Below are positions 43,501 through 55,599 of a stretch of DNA of 64,000 nt, piece by piece (position 1 is the first letter of the stretch; the number at the start of each line of letters is the position of its first letter). The translations under genes and the position numbers were made by a program. Source of the DNA: Blasia pusilla (Eukaryota; Marchantiophyta; Marchantiopsida; Blasiales); assembly GCA_050084515.1 (NCBI GenBank), contig CM114275.1, positions 21,638,001-21,702,000 on the forward strand, in the 5' to 3' direction. The notes beneath the pieces were generated by a model that saw nothing but the letters and a program-made list of their open reading frames with translations, was not told the DNA's origin and searched no databases.

Positions 43501-46500
43501 ATCCTCTCCACAACACAATCCGGGTTGTAAACCCAAGAAATTGCTCATCCTAGCAACATCTGAATCTAGGCTACTGGACTTGGGACATACATCTAGTGAC
43601 AACTGCTAACAATTTTGGAGTGGAGAGGGGCTCTTTCTGCTCAAAAGTTTCTGCATGTGACCAGGTAGCGGTACTGAAGACTCATTCTTATTTTCCTTAT
43701 GCTGGATATTGACTGTGTCCCCATCCTATTCTTCTTGTGGTTTAGGATGAATTCCAATGCTGAACTTACCTTCAGCCAGGATCCCAGAGGAGGAATCCCC
43801 TCAATTCAGCTCTTGAGGTCTCCTGGTTCAGATTACACAGTGGGTAGATAAAGGACTAATTTTTCTGTGACATACTCATTTCTTTGTTTCCTGTAAGATT
43901 CCTTCAACCTATTGATTTTTAAAGAGAGACAAATGGACAAGAACCTTGATGACAAAGTCATTAAGTGAAAGCTTCTTTCGCTTTGCAGCTTCCTGTGCTT
44001 CATTAAGCTGCTCCCGCAACCTGTTTCCACAAGGGCACGAGGAACGGTCAGATATGTCCAGATAACATGTCATATTAATTAGCCAAAATCACAATATGGT
44101 GAACTTCCACTGGAATCTGTGGGACCTAAACTGTTACAATGCTCTCTTTTACTAAGCAACTGTACATATTTTCAGGACCAGCCAGAAATCCTAAATCATT
44201 GACATCCAACGCTACCCATTGACATCCCACTGCCCTGAAAACCTAGCTGTCATGCCTTCAACACTTCACAGAACAGGTGCGTTCAATTCCCATTGCTGCA
44301 AAAAGAATTGAATGAATGAACCGATTTCTTGTCCACTGGGGGCTGAGACTGCCCAGGACTTCAAATAAATCTACTAGAGAGAGTGAAGGCAAGGTAGCAG
44401 AACTTACGCAATTAGCTTGTCCACTCGTGTGTCAAGGCTCAAATAATAATGTGGTATAGTTTGTTTCGACTGTAGAAGTCTACGAGCTGTGACCTGACAA
44501 AGGAAGTGTGATTAGTAGTCTTCGTATAATCCACAACATACAACCCCTGAACAAGCTCAGAAACTGCCATAAATCAGCAAATTTCTACACCCATCAAGTT
44601 TAAATTAATGCTGCAGAAGTATGCTGACCAAGTATACGGTGACCTAGTGGTAGAGCATACCCTTTTGATTTGGTTATTGGGAAGGTCTGTGTAATCCACG
44701 TCACCAAGGGGAAGTTGACTGGCGCTTTGAGGTGCTGGAGCTCTGCTGACTGAAGGAGGAGATCCTGAAGCTTGTAACAGACATTCAGAGGAACATGACC
44801 ATATCAAGCAAGTTGACTTAGATTTAGTGTCAACCAAGAGCTTCAAATAAAACAGCCTGGGAATTACATACTATTACAGAAACAAATCACAATCAAAATT
44901 TTATCACATTTTATAGGATGTTCAGTTCAGGGTCATACTTAAATAGTCCTCCACATCAGCCTTAACAATACGTCCATCAGGTCCAGTACCCTTAAGACTC
45001 GACAGAGAAACCTGAACCAGTTTCAGGAAACCACATATACACCATAGACTAAGTCAGTGGATCTACTCTCAGTGGTGACATCCTTCACAAGACTTCCTTT
45101 GCATGCCGTGTGAAGGCTATCAGAAAGACTAACCAGAATGTATATGACAATATTGGAAGGTGAAATTACATTTGTATCCTCAGCAAGCTTCTTGGCTGCT
45201 GGGCTGGCGAAAATCCGACCTTCCGCCAGCTTAGAGGCTGGTGCTATAGAGTCTCTTTTAGGAGATGGAGGAGGTGGTGCTGTTGACTCTTCCCTAGGGG
45301 AAGGAGAGGAGGTCTCCTCAGGAGCTGCTTGCTTTGGAGCACTTCCTTTTGAACCTTTAAAATCACTAAACTTGCTGATGGCATCTTCACTTTCCACCAT
45401 AATACAAATAGTCTGCACAAAAAAGAAGAAAATGGGCTTCAGCAAATGAAGTTTCAACAATCTAGTCATCACAGAGCGGGCACTAACTCAAAACTAGGAA
45501 TATGAATTGTTATTCAAAAATGATGAACAGTGGAATTAGCTGACAAGAATGCCAGAAATGGAACAACAATCAACCCATAAGTTCTGTCTTTCTCATCACA
45601 CAAGCTTAGTGAGCACAGAATGACCTAATGACAACTGATTATGTAGCGCAGAGAGACTATAGTTAGGCTTATCAAAATTTTCCAAAGCCCATTCCTAATG
45701 AAAGATACTCAACCAAGCTATGTAGATTACCTGGCCAACTTGAATATCCTTGACACCGTCACCAAGTAAGATTTTTGCGAGGTAACCTTCTTCCATTGAT
45801 TCCATCTCCAAGGTTGCTTTGTCCTGCATCCACACATTTGGTAAGAGTGTGACAACCGTTCTCACTACATAAGGAACAGAAAGATCACTTGTGCATCTTC
45901 ACTGTAGAATAACAATTCAATTAAATGTGTGTTAAATCCAACGTGTGTGTTCATTCTGAACCAAAATCTTAGTTTCAGCTCTCGTGACGTCCCTCTATAG
46001 AAGGGACATAATTCTGGCTGCTTAAAGAATAAAAGATTGTCTATATGGCCAATCTCCTTTTGCGGCCCCTAACAAACTCCAAAAAAGGTCATGCAAATGA
46101 AGTAGAACGTACACAAGGCCAGGTATGGGTCTCTGATAGCCAGATATATATTTATATATTCATCTCTCCCCATAACATAACCTTGAAATCAAACAAAATA
46201 TTAGCAACTAGAATCCATAACAGAATGATGGCACACGTGGGAACAGCTTCACCAAGAGTTTCTGAAATCTCACTGTTTCAATTTCACAAAGTACGTCCCC
46301 TGCTGCCACTTGCTCGCCTTCCTTCTTCCGCCACTTTGCAATATTACCCTGCAAGGAGATATGAAAAACATAAGTAGCAGGCAAGCAAGTTCCAGAAGCT
46401 CCATCAACAATTTATTCTGAGAGAAACCAACCCCTTTCCAAAAAAATAGTTGAATTTTGTTAACCTAGACTTTCACCAATGGGAAGGATAGACTCCTGCT

Positions 46501-48550
46501 CAAATCGAGGTACTTGATCGGGATGACAATGGCAGGTCAAGTTCATTTGAAAATATCTGAAGAACAGCTTTGTGCACATGACCATGAGCTTTTGTCATGA
46601 AATTAGGTTACAACTGTCATACCCTTCAGACTAAGCTTGTGATCCAATGCGTGGAAACAGGAAAAAATGTGTTTGATGTGAAGATTACATAAGCAAGACC
46701 AGGCTTTCAAGATGAGCACACCTGAGTCATTGTTGGTGACAACGACGGCATACCAATCTCCTGATGAGGAGGCACTGCCAACAAACAACAAATGACTACT
46801 GCATCAGAATCTATTTGTAGACCAAACACTCAAGAGTGCTTATACATACACCGATGGGATAATGAACAACGCAGGATTGAAAGGCTCACTGTCCTAAACC
46901 TCATATAACTAGTAACATTGTAATCCATACAAAACCAAGGAAGAGTTCCCCAGCCATCCAAGACAAGCATTCTGGATCAAATGAAAAGCTGACCACCTCA
47001 ATTCAGCATTTCAATTCCAACAGTCCTCATGTTGATTCCTATTTCTCTATTCCAAAATAACGAGGACAACTACAAAACTGTGAGGGAGACTGCAAAGAAA
47101 TACATACAATCAGCCGCATATGACCTTGAAAATTGCAAAGCAACATATTGTCTAGGCAATGCCACAGATGTCAGCTCCAAGGTGAACCTGCAGTAGAATT
47201 GCAGCAGTCATAATTTTAGCTCAGCCCTTGATTTCTCACATGCAAAGAAAAATAATCAAGGCCCCTTCACAAGTGCAGAATTTATCTGTAATTCCGCCTA
47301 CGAACCCATCTCTTACAAACATCTATGTTCCTACACATCACATCTCCAAGTCTGATTCATCAGATTATGTTTGAGTAACTCCATCCCAACTCCTCTCTGT
47401 CTGCAAATAAGGGTGCTCTCCTACCTGGAGCAGTTTGTAAGAAAGAAGGTAAGAATCAATAAAATGAAGGTGAGATGCACCATCGTCCCCATCTATGAAT
47501 TATTTGTGAGGACCTGACGTCAATTCACTTCAGCTAGCGAATTGAAACAGGTAGCTGCAATTCTTGAAGATCTAGACATGACTTCTAAACTGTCAGCTTC
47601 TCAGTGGACACCAATTAATCTGAAACTTTGTCCACCTAAAGTTGAGATTATTGACCATGAAATGTGAGGCTCCAATACTCACAGCTGCATGTGTGCAATT
47701 AATATTAAATGAATTGAACTTCCAACATAACCACTAGAAAAAAATCGTGAAGGCACCCTCAGCTCGAGTGTGGAAGGGAGTGTCTTTGGAGATCTGTGAT
47801 TCCAAATTCCGATCGCATGGTGAGATCAGCCGTTCAATAAGGCATATTCTGACCTCCTCTGTTCACAAACTTCCCAGGCAGCAATTTCGTGATTCTATAC
47901 CACAAATCTCTCCACTTCTCTCCTCATTTACGTCCACGAGGCCTATCCATACGGTTCAATAGCGGAAGCAACTAACCCCGAGGTGCGCCTGAACTTCACA
48001 GTGTCGAGGCCTGATCAAGGCTGATCAATCCCCGAATTTTGGATGATTTGGGAAGGGTTCCGGCTCGACGGACCTAACAAATGTGCGGTCTGTGCAACCG
48101 CAATAATGGAAGGTCTACCACAGAATTGAGTTGGTGCTGATCGAATGACGATAAAGAAGGATCTGGACGATTGAATCGTGAGCTAGAAGGCTAATAGCCT
48201 AAAACATGCTGAAGTAGATATCCGTACCCTTCAGGGCTCATCATGTGCCGAATCACGGTCAATAAACCAAAGAAAACGAAACGAGAACTACAATGATAAG
48301 CTAAACGATTCTCCGAATTTGGACGTCGTTTGATGAATAACCTGGTAGAAGAAGCGGGCATGTAGGTATTGGCATGGAGAGACGACTGACAGTGGAAACT
48401 CCGCTGCAACAAATTTTTTAATTGACGCTCCGAATTTGGTCCAGATGTAGCCGATCTCTCGAGTGCTGGCCCTCGCGAAACCCTAGTTAAATGGGAAAAA
48501 TAAGAAACGCTCCTCCGGCGGGCCAGCCCTGCAGCCTGGCGACTCGCCAT
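40592..48550 (-). CDS. Dihydrolipoyl acetyltransferase, E2 of mitochondrial pyruvate dehydrogenase (15 exons)
   Basis: E2 core subunit moving acetyl groups from E1 via lipoyl-lysine to CoA. Exons: 48550-48292, 46774-46722, 46348-46274, 45823-45731, 45412-45170, 45011-44939, 44770-44661, 44493-44408, 44020-43945, 42038-41971, 41791-41725, 41488-41393, 41125-41023, 40915-40820, 40662-40592. All joins keep phase with GT/AG ends, giving 522 residues (Arabidopsis mitochondrial E2 about 540). Exon 1 is an Arg/Ser-rich mitochondrial presequence. The lipoyl domain spans about 88-165 ([17 protein letters not shown]; lipoyl Lys131 in ETDKAT). A Pro/Ser linker follows. The E1/E3-binding domain is about 226-265 ([29 protein letters not shown]). 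The catalytic domain ends with DHRVVDG (His495, Asp499). Exon 1 has a second in-frame donor at 48268. No defect is seen. Confidence 0.94.
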
Positions 48551-49320
48551 TGCCTCCTGCCCTGCACTGCCAATCCTAAAATCAGATCAATCAACGCACT
48601 CAACTCCAGGGCCTCCTCACGAGAGAACGTCTAACCCTCTAATCCATAACTCCGATCACATCACCCGATCTCACATTGTCCTTCGACCGCCCTGCTTGTC
48701 CCTAAATCCTATCATTCAGCGCACTCTCATCCTACACTCCTCCACACCGACCACTGTCGTCTCTCCTCCACTCCCAAACCTCTGCACCAAATCGACCTGC
48801 TTCGATCACCATCCATCCCCGCCTACTATACAAAAACGGCACCCCCACGCAAACCAAATCCTCGACGCCATCAAGAAATTCACCTTCCGCAACACGAGAT
48901 CGTTCAGATCAAGACATCAATCGGATCCGAGTCCTCACGAGACCTCCGTACGGCAAGCTTGGTCTGCACATACACACCCACGGCAGAGAATGCTCCGGCA
49001 CAACGCACACTTCAGAGGGAGGACACACACACACACACAACACGGACCGAGCGAGCGACCAATGGCAATGGGAGAACACGGTGAAGGACGAGGGCACGCA
49101 CGCAAACCTTACCACTCCCCTCGCCAGACCGGACCAGGTGCCCTTGGCACAGCTCTACACGTTTGACTTCCTGTCCAAACCACCCCGGTTCCGAAGCTGG
49201 CTGGCTGTACACTTGGCACTGCACCCAATATCATGCACAAACAATAAACAACGAATATCTGAGCATGAAATAAGCGTTAAATATAGGGAAAATATCGGGT
49301 ACGATATCGGTCCCACCTAA
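48551..49320 (-). promoter_or_regulatory. Upstream region of the E2 gene
   Basis: Cytosine-rich sequence on the plus strand, directly upstream of the E2 start, with a short AC run at 49023-49040. It should hold the E2 promoter and 5' UTR. No TATA box could be assigned. Plus-strand open frames (48696-49166, 49081-49320) lack motifs and are not supported as genes. Confidence 0.35.
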
Positions 49321-52300
49321 GCATGCGGATGTTTTCCGGTTACGGCGCTTTGTTTTGGTTGTCGGATGCTCTTTGGCGCCACTCAAGGGCTCACCTCATT
49401 CTCCGTCCCTTCTCCCATTATTGGGGCGTCTCAAATTTGTGTCCGTAGGTTTGGGCGTCTTGTCCGTGTTTTTATTTATGGCTTTACGGCAGGTCAGGTG
49501 CGAGCGTCTACCTCTTCCAACGGATGTAGAGATACGTTCCCCTTTTATTTATTTCATGTCACGTGAAAAATACGGAACTTCACAAAATGATATACCCTTT
49601 GACGTAGAGAAATAATGTCCTTCTTTTACGGTCAATATCCTCGGAGACGTTCGTGGACGTAAGTCCCGCTATTTGAGATGCCTTATTCTCCCCTAAGCTC
49701 TTTTGCTCCATCCAACCGTCATGCTGAACCAGATTTTATTTTACGATTTCGATAGGCCGTGTCATTGGGTCTAAATGGTGTCATGTTGCTTCCCTTGAGG
49801 ATCGAGATGGATGTCCCCCGTTTTCCTGAACAGGGTACTTGTCGAGGTATTTTTTTAGTGGGCATGGGCATACTCGACATTCTTGCCTCATTTGGTTTGT
49901 ATAGTTGAGGAGGATTCAATGTGATGCATGGTGACCAAGTATGGTGAATTGTGTGAACTGGCAAAGGCCACAACTCAAAGAGCAATTATGCAATCCTAAT
50001 GACAATCACCAGGTAGGATCCTCTACAATTTTCTTGTTTCCCACCACAATCACTAGATAGGGATGTATTTGAACATTCACGTCTAGATTGTCTGATTTTA
50101 GGATTTCGAGTGCTATGTAGGAGGCAATATACATGACTAATCTTTGACATTTTCATGCTTCCTTCCTACTTAATCTTCGTGAAAGTACTCTTTAATTCAT
50201 GTTTGTCTACCTTGTAAGAGCGCACCATAAGATGACACATTTGAATTCAACTTTCAAACAAGTTTCCTCTTAGGAAAATTAGTATTCATAGTTGTGAAAG
50301 AAAGGATAGCAAAGACATCTTTTTACTTGAATATTGTGCATAGACAAACTCCCACACAACATACATCCTTAGCCCATACACACTCTTATAGATTGGCAAT
50401 ACATAAGACATCACCTCAATATGTACAAGTACATCAACAAATCAAGAGGGGGCATAATGGGTAACATATACAAAAAGTCACCCCTTGGCCTCTCCATGTC
50501 TCTATCGGCCCATATTACGTAGGAACTCTTACTCAAAAATAACTATCTTGATAAAAAATTTAATCTAAATTTTTACTAAGAAAAAAACTACCACAACGCA
50601 CATTGTTTTCACACACATGGGATTTAGAGTAGGAGTTAGGACTTGTGGGAAGCAGAACTTGTGGAGTTATCGCATGGAGAGTATGATCAACCCAATTCAA
50701 CCGCACTCATCTAAGCGAAGGATGATATCTATGACAGTTTGATAACCAGTATGCGGCTCTTTTAGGGTTTTGAATTTTATAACAAAATTTAGAACAAATT
50801 CTTATTCGGAATAACATCGATATCGGGAGTAACACGGTGCTTAGAGGGTCAGAGAACACGAATCCAAGTAGAAAACACAAAGGCTTGGAGAACGGCGAAC
50901 CGGTTAAAAATAAATCTTGAATGGGAACTATTTTGGTACATATTAATGGGAACACGTATTAGTGGGAACATAGATACTAACATCAGATTGTTAAAAATTG
51001 ATATCCTACGGTCGAGAACCTGCAAAATATCTTGCATTTTGCAAGCTTTGCATTCGGAATCGCCATGTTGTGGGGGCCGTAAATAGGTGCATTTGTAATG
51101 ATTTTTTGTAATATCAACCAACATACTAGTTCAGATTGGTACACCATGTTTACTGGTAAGGAGATCTTTGATGCAATTATAATCGCGACATATAGTAACG
51201 TGGATGAGACCGCACGTCCAACACTCCTAATTGCCAAATGGACCTCAAACAAGTCTCTAACCATAACTCAATATTTAAGTCGTGGTTCAAGGTCCAAAGT
51301 TGACATCCATGAGAAAACTACCTAGACTTGGCTTGGTGTCAAAATCCCAAAGTCAACCTCTTAATTCACCGCGTGCCCTTGGTTCATCCCCATGGTTCCC
51401 AAGGTAGGGTTTGGGTTCGTGACACCCTTTTTAGTGCATTGATGTCACCAAACACATCTTGGGTCTAGTTGTTGTGACCTCAAAATGTTTAATCGAGTTC
51501 CAAGCCATATTGCAATTTTCTTGGCATCCAACTCGTATTGGGCTTAAGCTCTTCTTAAGTTTGGCTTTATGTTTGGTCATGCTATCCTAGATTAGAACCC
51601 CTTCATTTGAGATGCCCATCAAGGCTCATACCTTACTTATGCATTTCATGATCATGTCTTACTCATGAGACTTTGACTTGTTTCCATCCTAGTGTGAACC
51701 CACTAGAGTTTTGATGTTTCGCGTTGGCACACGTTTGGTTATAAGGGTCGCAGCACTCACCCCTCTTTAGAGAGGTTGATGCCCTCATCGACGTAAAAAT
51801 TTTAATGTCAAGTATTTTAGGAAGTTCACCCTCTTCACATTGAATTGGATTTTTTAGATCATCTTTTGGCTTAAGTCTAGGATTCTTACATCTAGAACTT
51901 AGAAATATCTAACTTCTTTTCTTAAGTAATCCAAAATTAGATTTATCAAACTAACGTAATAAGCTAACCACCTAAACATTCTAGATGAGACTTCATTTTC
52001 TCGCAATATGTAAACATCTCACATGTTTACGAGGTCCATAAAACTCAAAAATATCATGAGAAACTCCCACACATATCACGTAAAAAGTCGTGTTTTGTCC
52101 ATTAGCTCTTGTAGAGTCATAGTGGAGGAGACAACCATTTTTGTGGGTTTTATGTGTGAAACCCCAACATATTCCTCAATTGTATGTATGCCAACTATCA
52201 CCCATTGGATATATGGAAAGTGACACCAAATTCTCAAAACATGGACCTTAAAAGCTACCATCGGGTCTAGAAAAAAGCATCAAGAAAATTCATCTGATCA

Positions 52301-54329
52301 TCAAAATCATATCTATATTGATTCTTTAAATGTATATACAACCCTCCAATGAGGAAGAAGGTACCAGTATCGGTGGCTAACTCACCATTGGATATGTCAC
52401 ATCCCCGTAGAATTAACCCTTTCGATGTAGGAGGAAACACTATTAACACCATGTCCCCATACCATCTCTAGATTAGAGAATGGAAGTAATCTCAACAAAT
52501 TTATCCAATTATGAAATGCAATCTTTATTTCAAGAAAATTCTCCTATCCCATATACTCCTACAAGGCCAAGATCCACAAGCCTACAAACTCACTAGCATA
52601 AGTTACATCCAAGTGTGCACTACACATTAAATAAACTTTCTCGACTTTCCATCACTATTGAAAAGCCACAAGCTATGATTTTTTAATATAAATTTGCACT
52701 GCATTTTGAGATATAATCCAATTTCAATCTTGGGCTTTGAATTTTTCCACGACAATGCCTTCCAATTTTCTAGCATTGTCTTCACTCCAAATATGGTTAA
52801 AATAGATTATACACGCACAATGTACTTAGCAAAGAGATATAAATCAATATACTTCAAAGACAAATGTATGATAGCAAAATTAATCTTATCCCCCTCTTAA
52901 TTCAAGATAATCCAAGCTATATACTAGCATGTCCTAGATACATGTGTAATGTATAAAAAATATCATGTTGATTTTGGATATGAGACTCCATGGCAACTTG
53001 TGTACATAAGTAAACCACAAACAACAGGGCACAAAGGACCTAGATTACTTTGTGTACTCTCTCACCACAACAATCTCTAATATTAACGAAACATGGGGAG
53101 TTACTATGAGTAGAAGCTATAAAAAGGGGGAAAAAGGGGGAAGCTATAAGAAGTGAAGCTTAGGAGCAGAAAATGTTTCTATTGTTTTATCGTAACTACA
53201 CTACATGGGATTGTTTATCTCCAGAAATCGGATCTCACCTAAATCGTACCGTGTTTGGCTCCGTATATCATATTTGATTTTATTTTGTGGAGTTCTTTTG
53301 GGACATATGTCGAAGAAATATTAGAGGGAGTGGTAATTTTTGCTAAGTGTAGGGATACATATCATGGACAGTGCGCATTTAATTATTTCCTTCTTAATAG
53401 ATATTTAATTATTTCACGCTTTTTAATTACTTGATATTAATTTATTATTATATGATGGTGATTATATTTTCCAATTTTATTCATCGTAGACTTTCACTTT
53501 CGTCTAATGCTTTCATTCAATGCTTACATGATATGCTTGGCCAAAGACGTATAGGTGGTGATCCCCTTTACCTACTTGATGGGGTGTGTATTGGCGATTC
53601 TTTGATAAGGATGGATTTATATGAAGGCCTATATTCCATTGGAAGATCTCTTGCTCCCATTGAGGAAATACTCATTTCTACAACTATTGCTAGAATTAAT
53701 GACTTTGAACTTTGATGTTGACGATAATATAAGGTATAAATTTTTATATTATTTTCTATTCTAAAATCACTTTTGTATTTTTTTTTAAACTTATGTATAT
53801 AGATATTCTAAATTGTGGTTGTTTTTTCAGGCCAATGATAAGGGCATTTTATGTAGTCTCTCCAATGAGGATTCTTATTAGGTACGCCATCTCCAATGTA
53901 TAATTCTTCTCTATCACCTTCTTATTCTATTTCTATCATTTTCTTATTTATTGACCTTAATTATCGCTTCATGCTGATTCTACACCTCAAAATTTTCTTC
54001 TTCACAGTCTTCGCATATCTTCCAACCCTCAAAGATTACATGATATGCTTCAAGTTGCATGAGCCAATGGGCAAAGGCAGAGGCATGTTGATTTAGTATT
54101 GGACGTATGGATGATGTCATTATAGTATTGGACGTATGGATGATGTATGTTCAACTTGCCAAACATTTCATTGGAAGTGTGAGAGGGTGAATTCATCAAA
54201 GTCCTCAAGCTCTCCTTTTGGGATGTGTTGTGAGCATGGTAAGGTTCAATTACCATATTTGAAGGCTTGACCTCCTTTTCTATTTGATTTGATTTTGATT
54301 GTTACTTCAAATAGTATGCATTTTTTTGC
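49321..54329. other. Long AT-rich stretch without a recognised gene
   Basis: About 5 kb with only short open frames. The largest clean one, 53431-53715 (94 codons, containing LHDMLGQRRIGGDPLYLLDG), is in plus orientation just before the Helitron remnant and is not recognised. It could be captured host sequence or a part of the element. Nothing else can be supported. Confidence 0.45.
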
Positions 54330-55595
54330 ATAATGCACATGCCTATAATAGCGCACTTCGATTGGCATCTATTGGAGTAGATGTTATATCCCACGACTCG
54401 CCTCCAGATATGCTTATTCACTATAAGCCTCAATAACTCTTTATTCTTTTACAACCAAATTAGGAGGATCTCAAGTTTTTTTATCATGAAATAGAGTAGA
54501 AGTAATCTCTAGCTACTTATGGTTGCAGGTCATAGTCACAAAGTAGTCTGGCTTCCAAAATGCTTCGCAATTGCCATGGCATCATGATATAATTGATGCA
54601 TGTGTCAAGGTCCTCCTGAAAAAGAGAAAGGTAAAATGACTTGTCTTCCTATAACATGACCATCATTATCATTTATTATAATATGCTAAGTCATAGCACC
54701 TTCATATAAATCAGCTCTCAACTTCTTTTGATGTAGATGTATCCAAAATAATTGTTGCATCTCAAGATTTGCGTATATATCTACCATTTATTTTTTAGTA
54801 AGACGACCAAACCTCAACAACATCATTTGCTCGTACTTGAAGTCGGAATGAAGCAAATTGTAGAGTAGTGTTAGTCTTTGAACCTACTTCATTAGTCGTT
54901 TCTCCACCTTAAAGTTGCTTTTCTTCTATTCCCTCTCATACATTATGGTCAACATCCTCACCTCCATCGTAAGATGACCTCTTCTCGTCGCATTTCTTCT
55001 AAGATCATCCGCACATGTAGATATGCCAAGACGCCAACCACGATCACCGTAAAAGAAAGGAAATACAAAATGCAATGGAATATAGGCCTCATTCAAGTCA
55101 AATATTTTATGAATATATCCCTCCTCCATGTAAACAAATAATAATATCACGTCATTCTTTTGGTTCACTTCCGTCTCCAATCAAGATAGCAACAATCTCC
55201 GAAGCAATAGGCAATGTGTACCGTTTCAAATCAAACCCTCGCTTACTACCCTTTAGAAAAATATCAAAATTGGAATTACATGATCCATAACCACATATTG
55301 AAACATAGTAACTTCTGCATTATGAACATGTAACATGTCTTGTAATCCCCTCAAAATCTCAACCCTCAATCAATCATGATTATCACGATTCATGATCATT
55401 CTCCTTTGTTCAATTTGATACTCATAATCCTGAATAGAGATTTGTGCAAACTATGAAGAAACACCCGCCTCTGCATAAAGAGGTCCAATAGCATGATAAA
55501 TACCACCTTGAATCCTCAAGTTTTTTCCAACACCGTCAAATAGGGGTCTACCATATGGGCACGTTTTGATTATTCTTGCCTAAGAGGACAAGCCA
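54330..55595 (-). pseudogene. Helitron Rep N-terminal half, inverted and broken
   Basis: Minus-strand residues in family order: LRIQGGIYHAIGPLYAEAG, IQDYEYQIEQRRM, LRGLQDMLHVHNAEV, LKRYTLPIASEIVAILIGDG, IFDLNEAYIPLHFVFPFFYG, QKKLRADLYEGA, GRQVILPFSFSGGP, HQLYHDAMAIA, then FWKPDYFVTMTCNHK in another phase. These match the conserved Helitron-like N domain up to the segment before the Rep HUH site. The HUH site itself is at best a faint trace near 54340-54375. Several stops and frameshifts. The intact protein would nick and join DNA during rolling-circle transposition. Confidence 0.82.
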
Positions 55596-55599
55596 AGGA

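Noticed and set aside
44630-44700. tRNA-like CCTAGTGGTAGAGCA in the E2 gene
   Set aside because: It resembles a tRNA A box, but no B box or acceptor stem could be formed, and it overlaps the exon 7 boundary of E2.
48696-49166. 156-codon plus-strand open frame upstream of the E2 gene
   Set aside because: Low-complexity Pro/His/Arg/Ser product in cytosine-rich promoter sequence; no motif.
53431-53715. 94-codon open frame before the Helitron
   Set aside because: Plausible amino acid composition but no recognised family, no clear splice partners and no link to Helitron domains.
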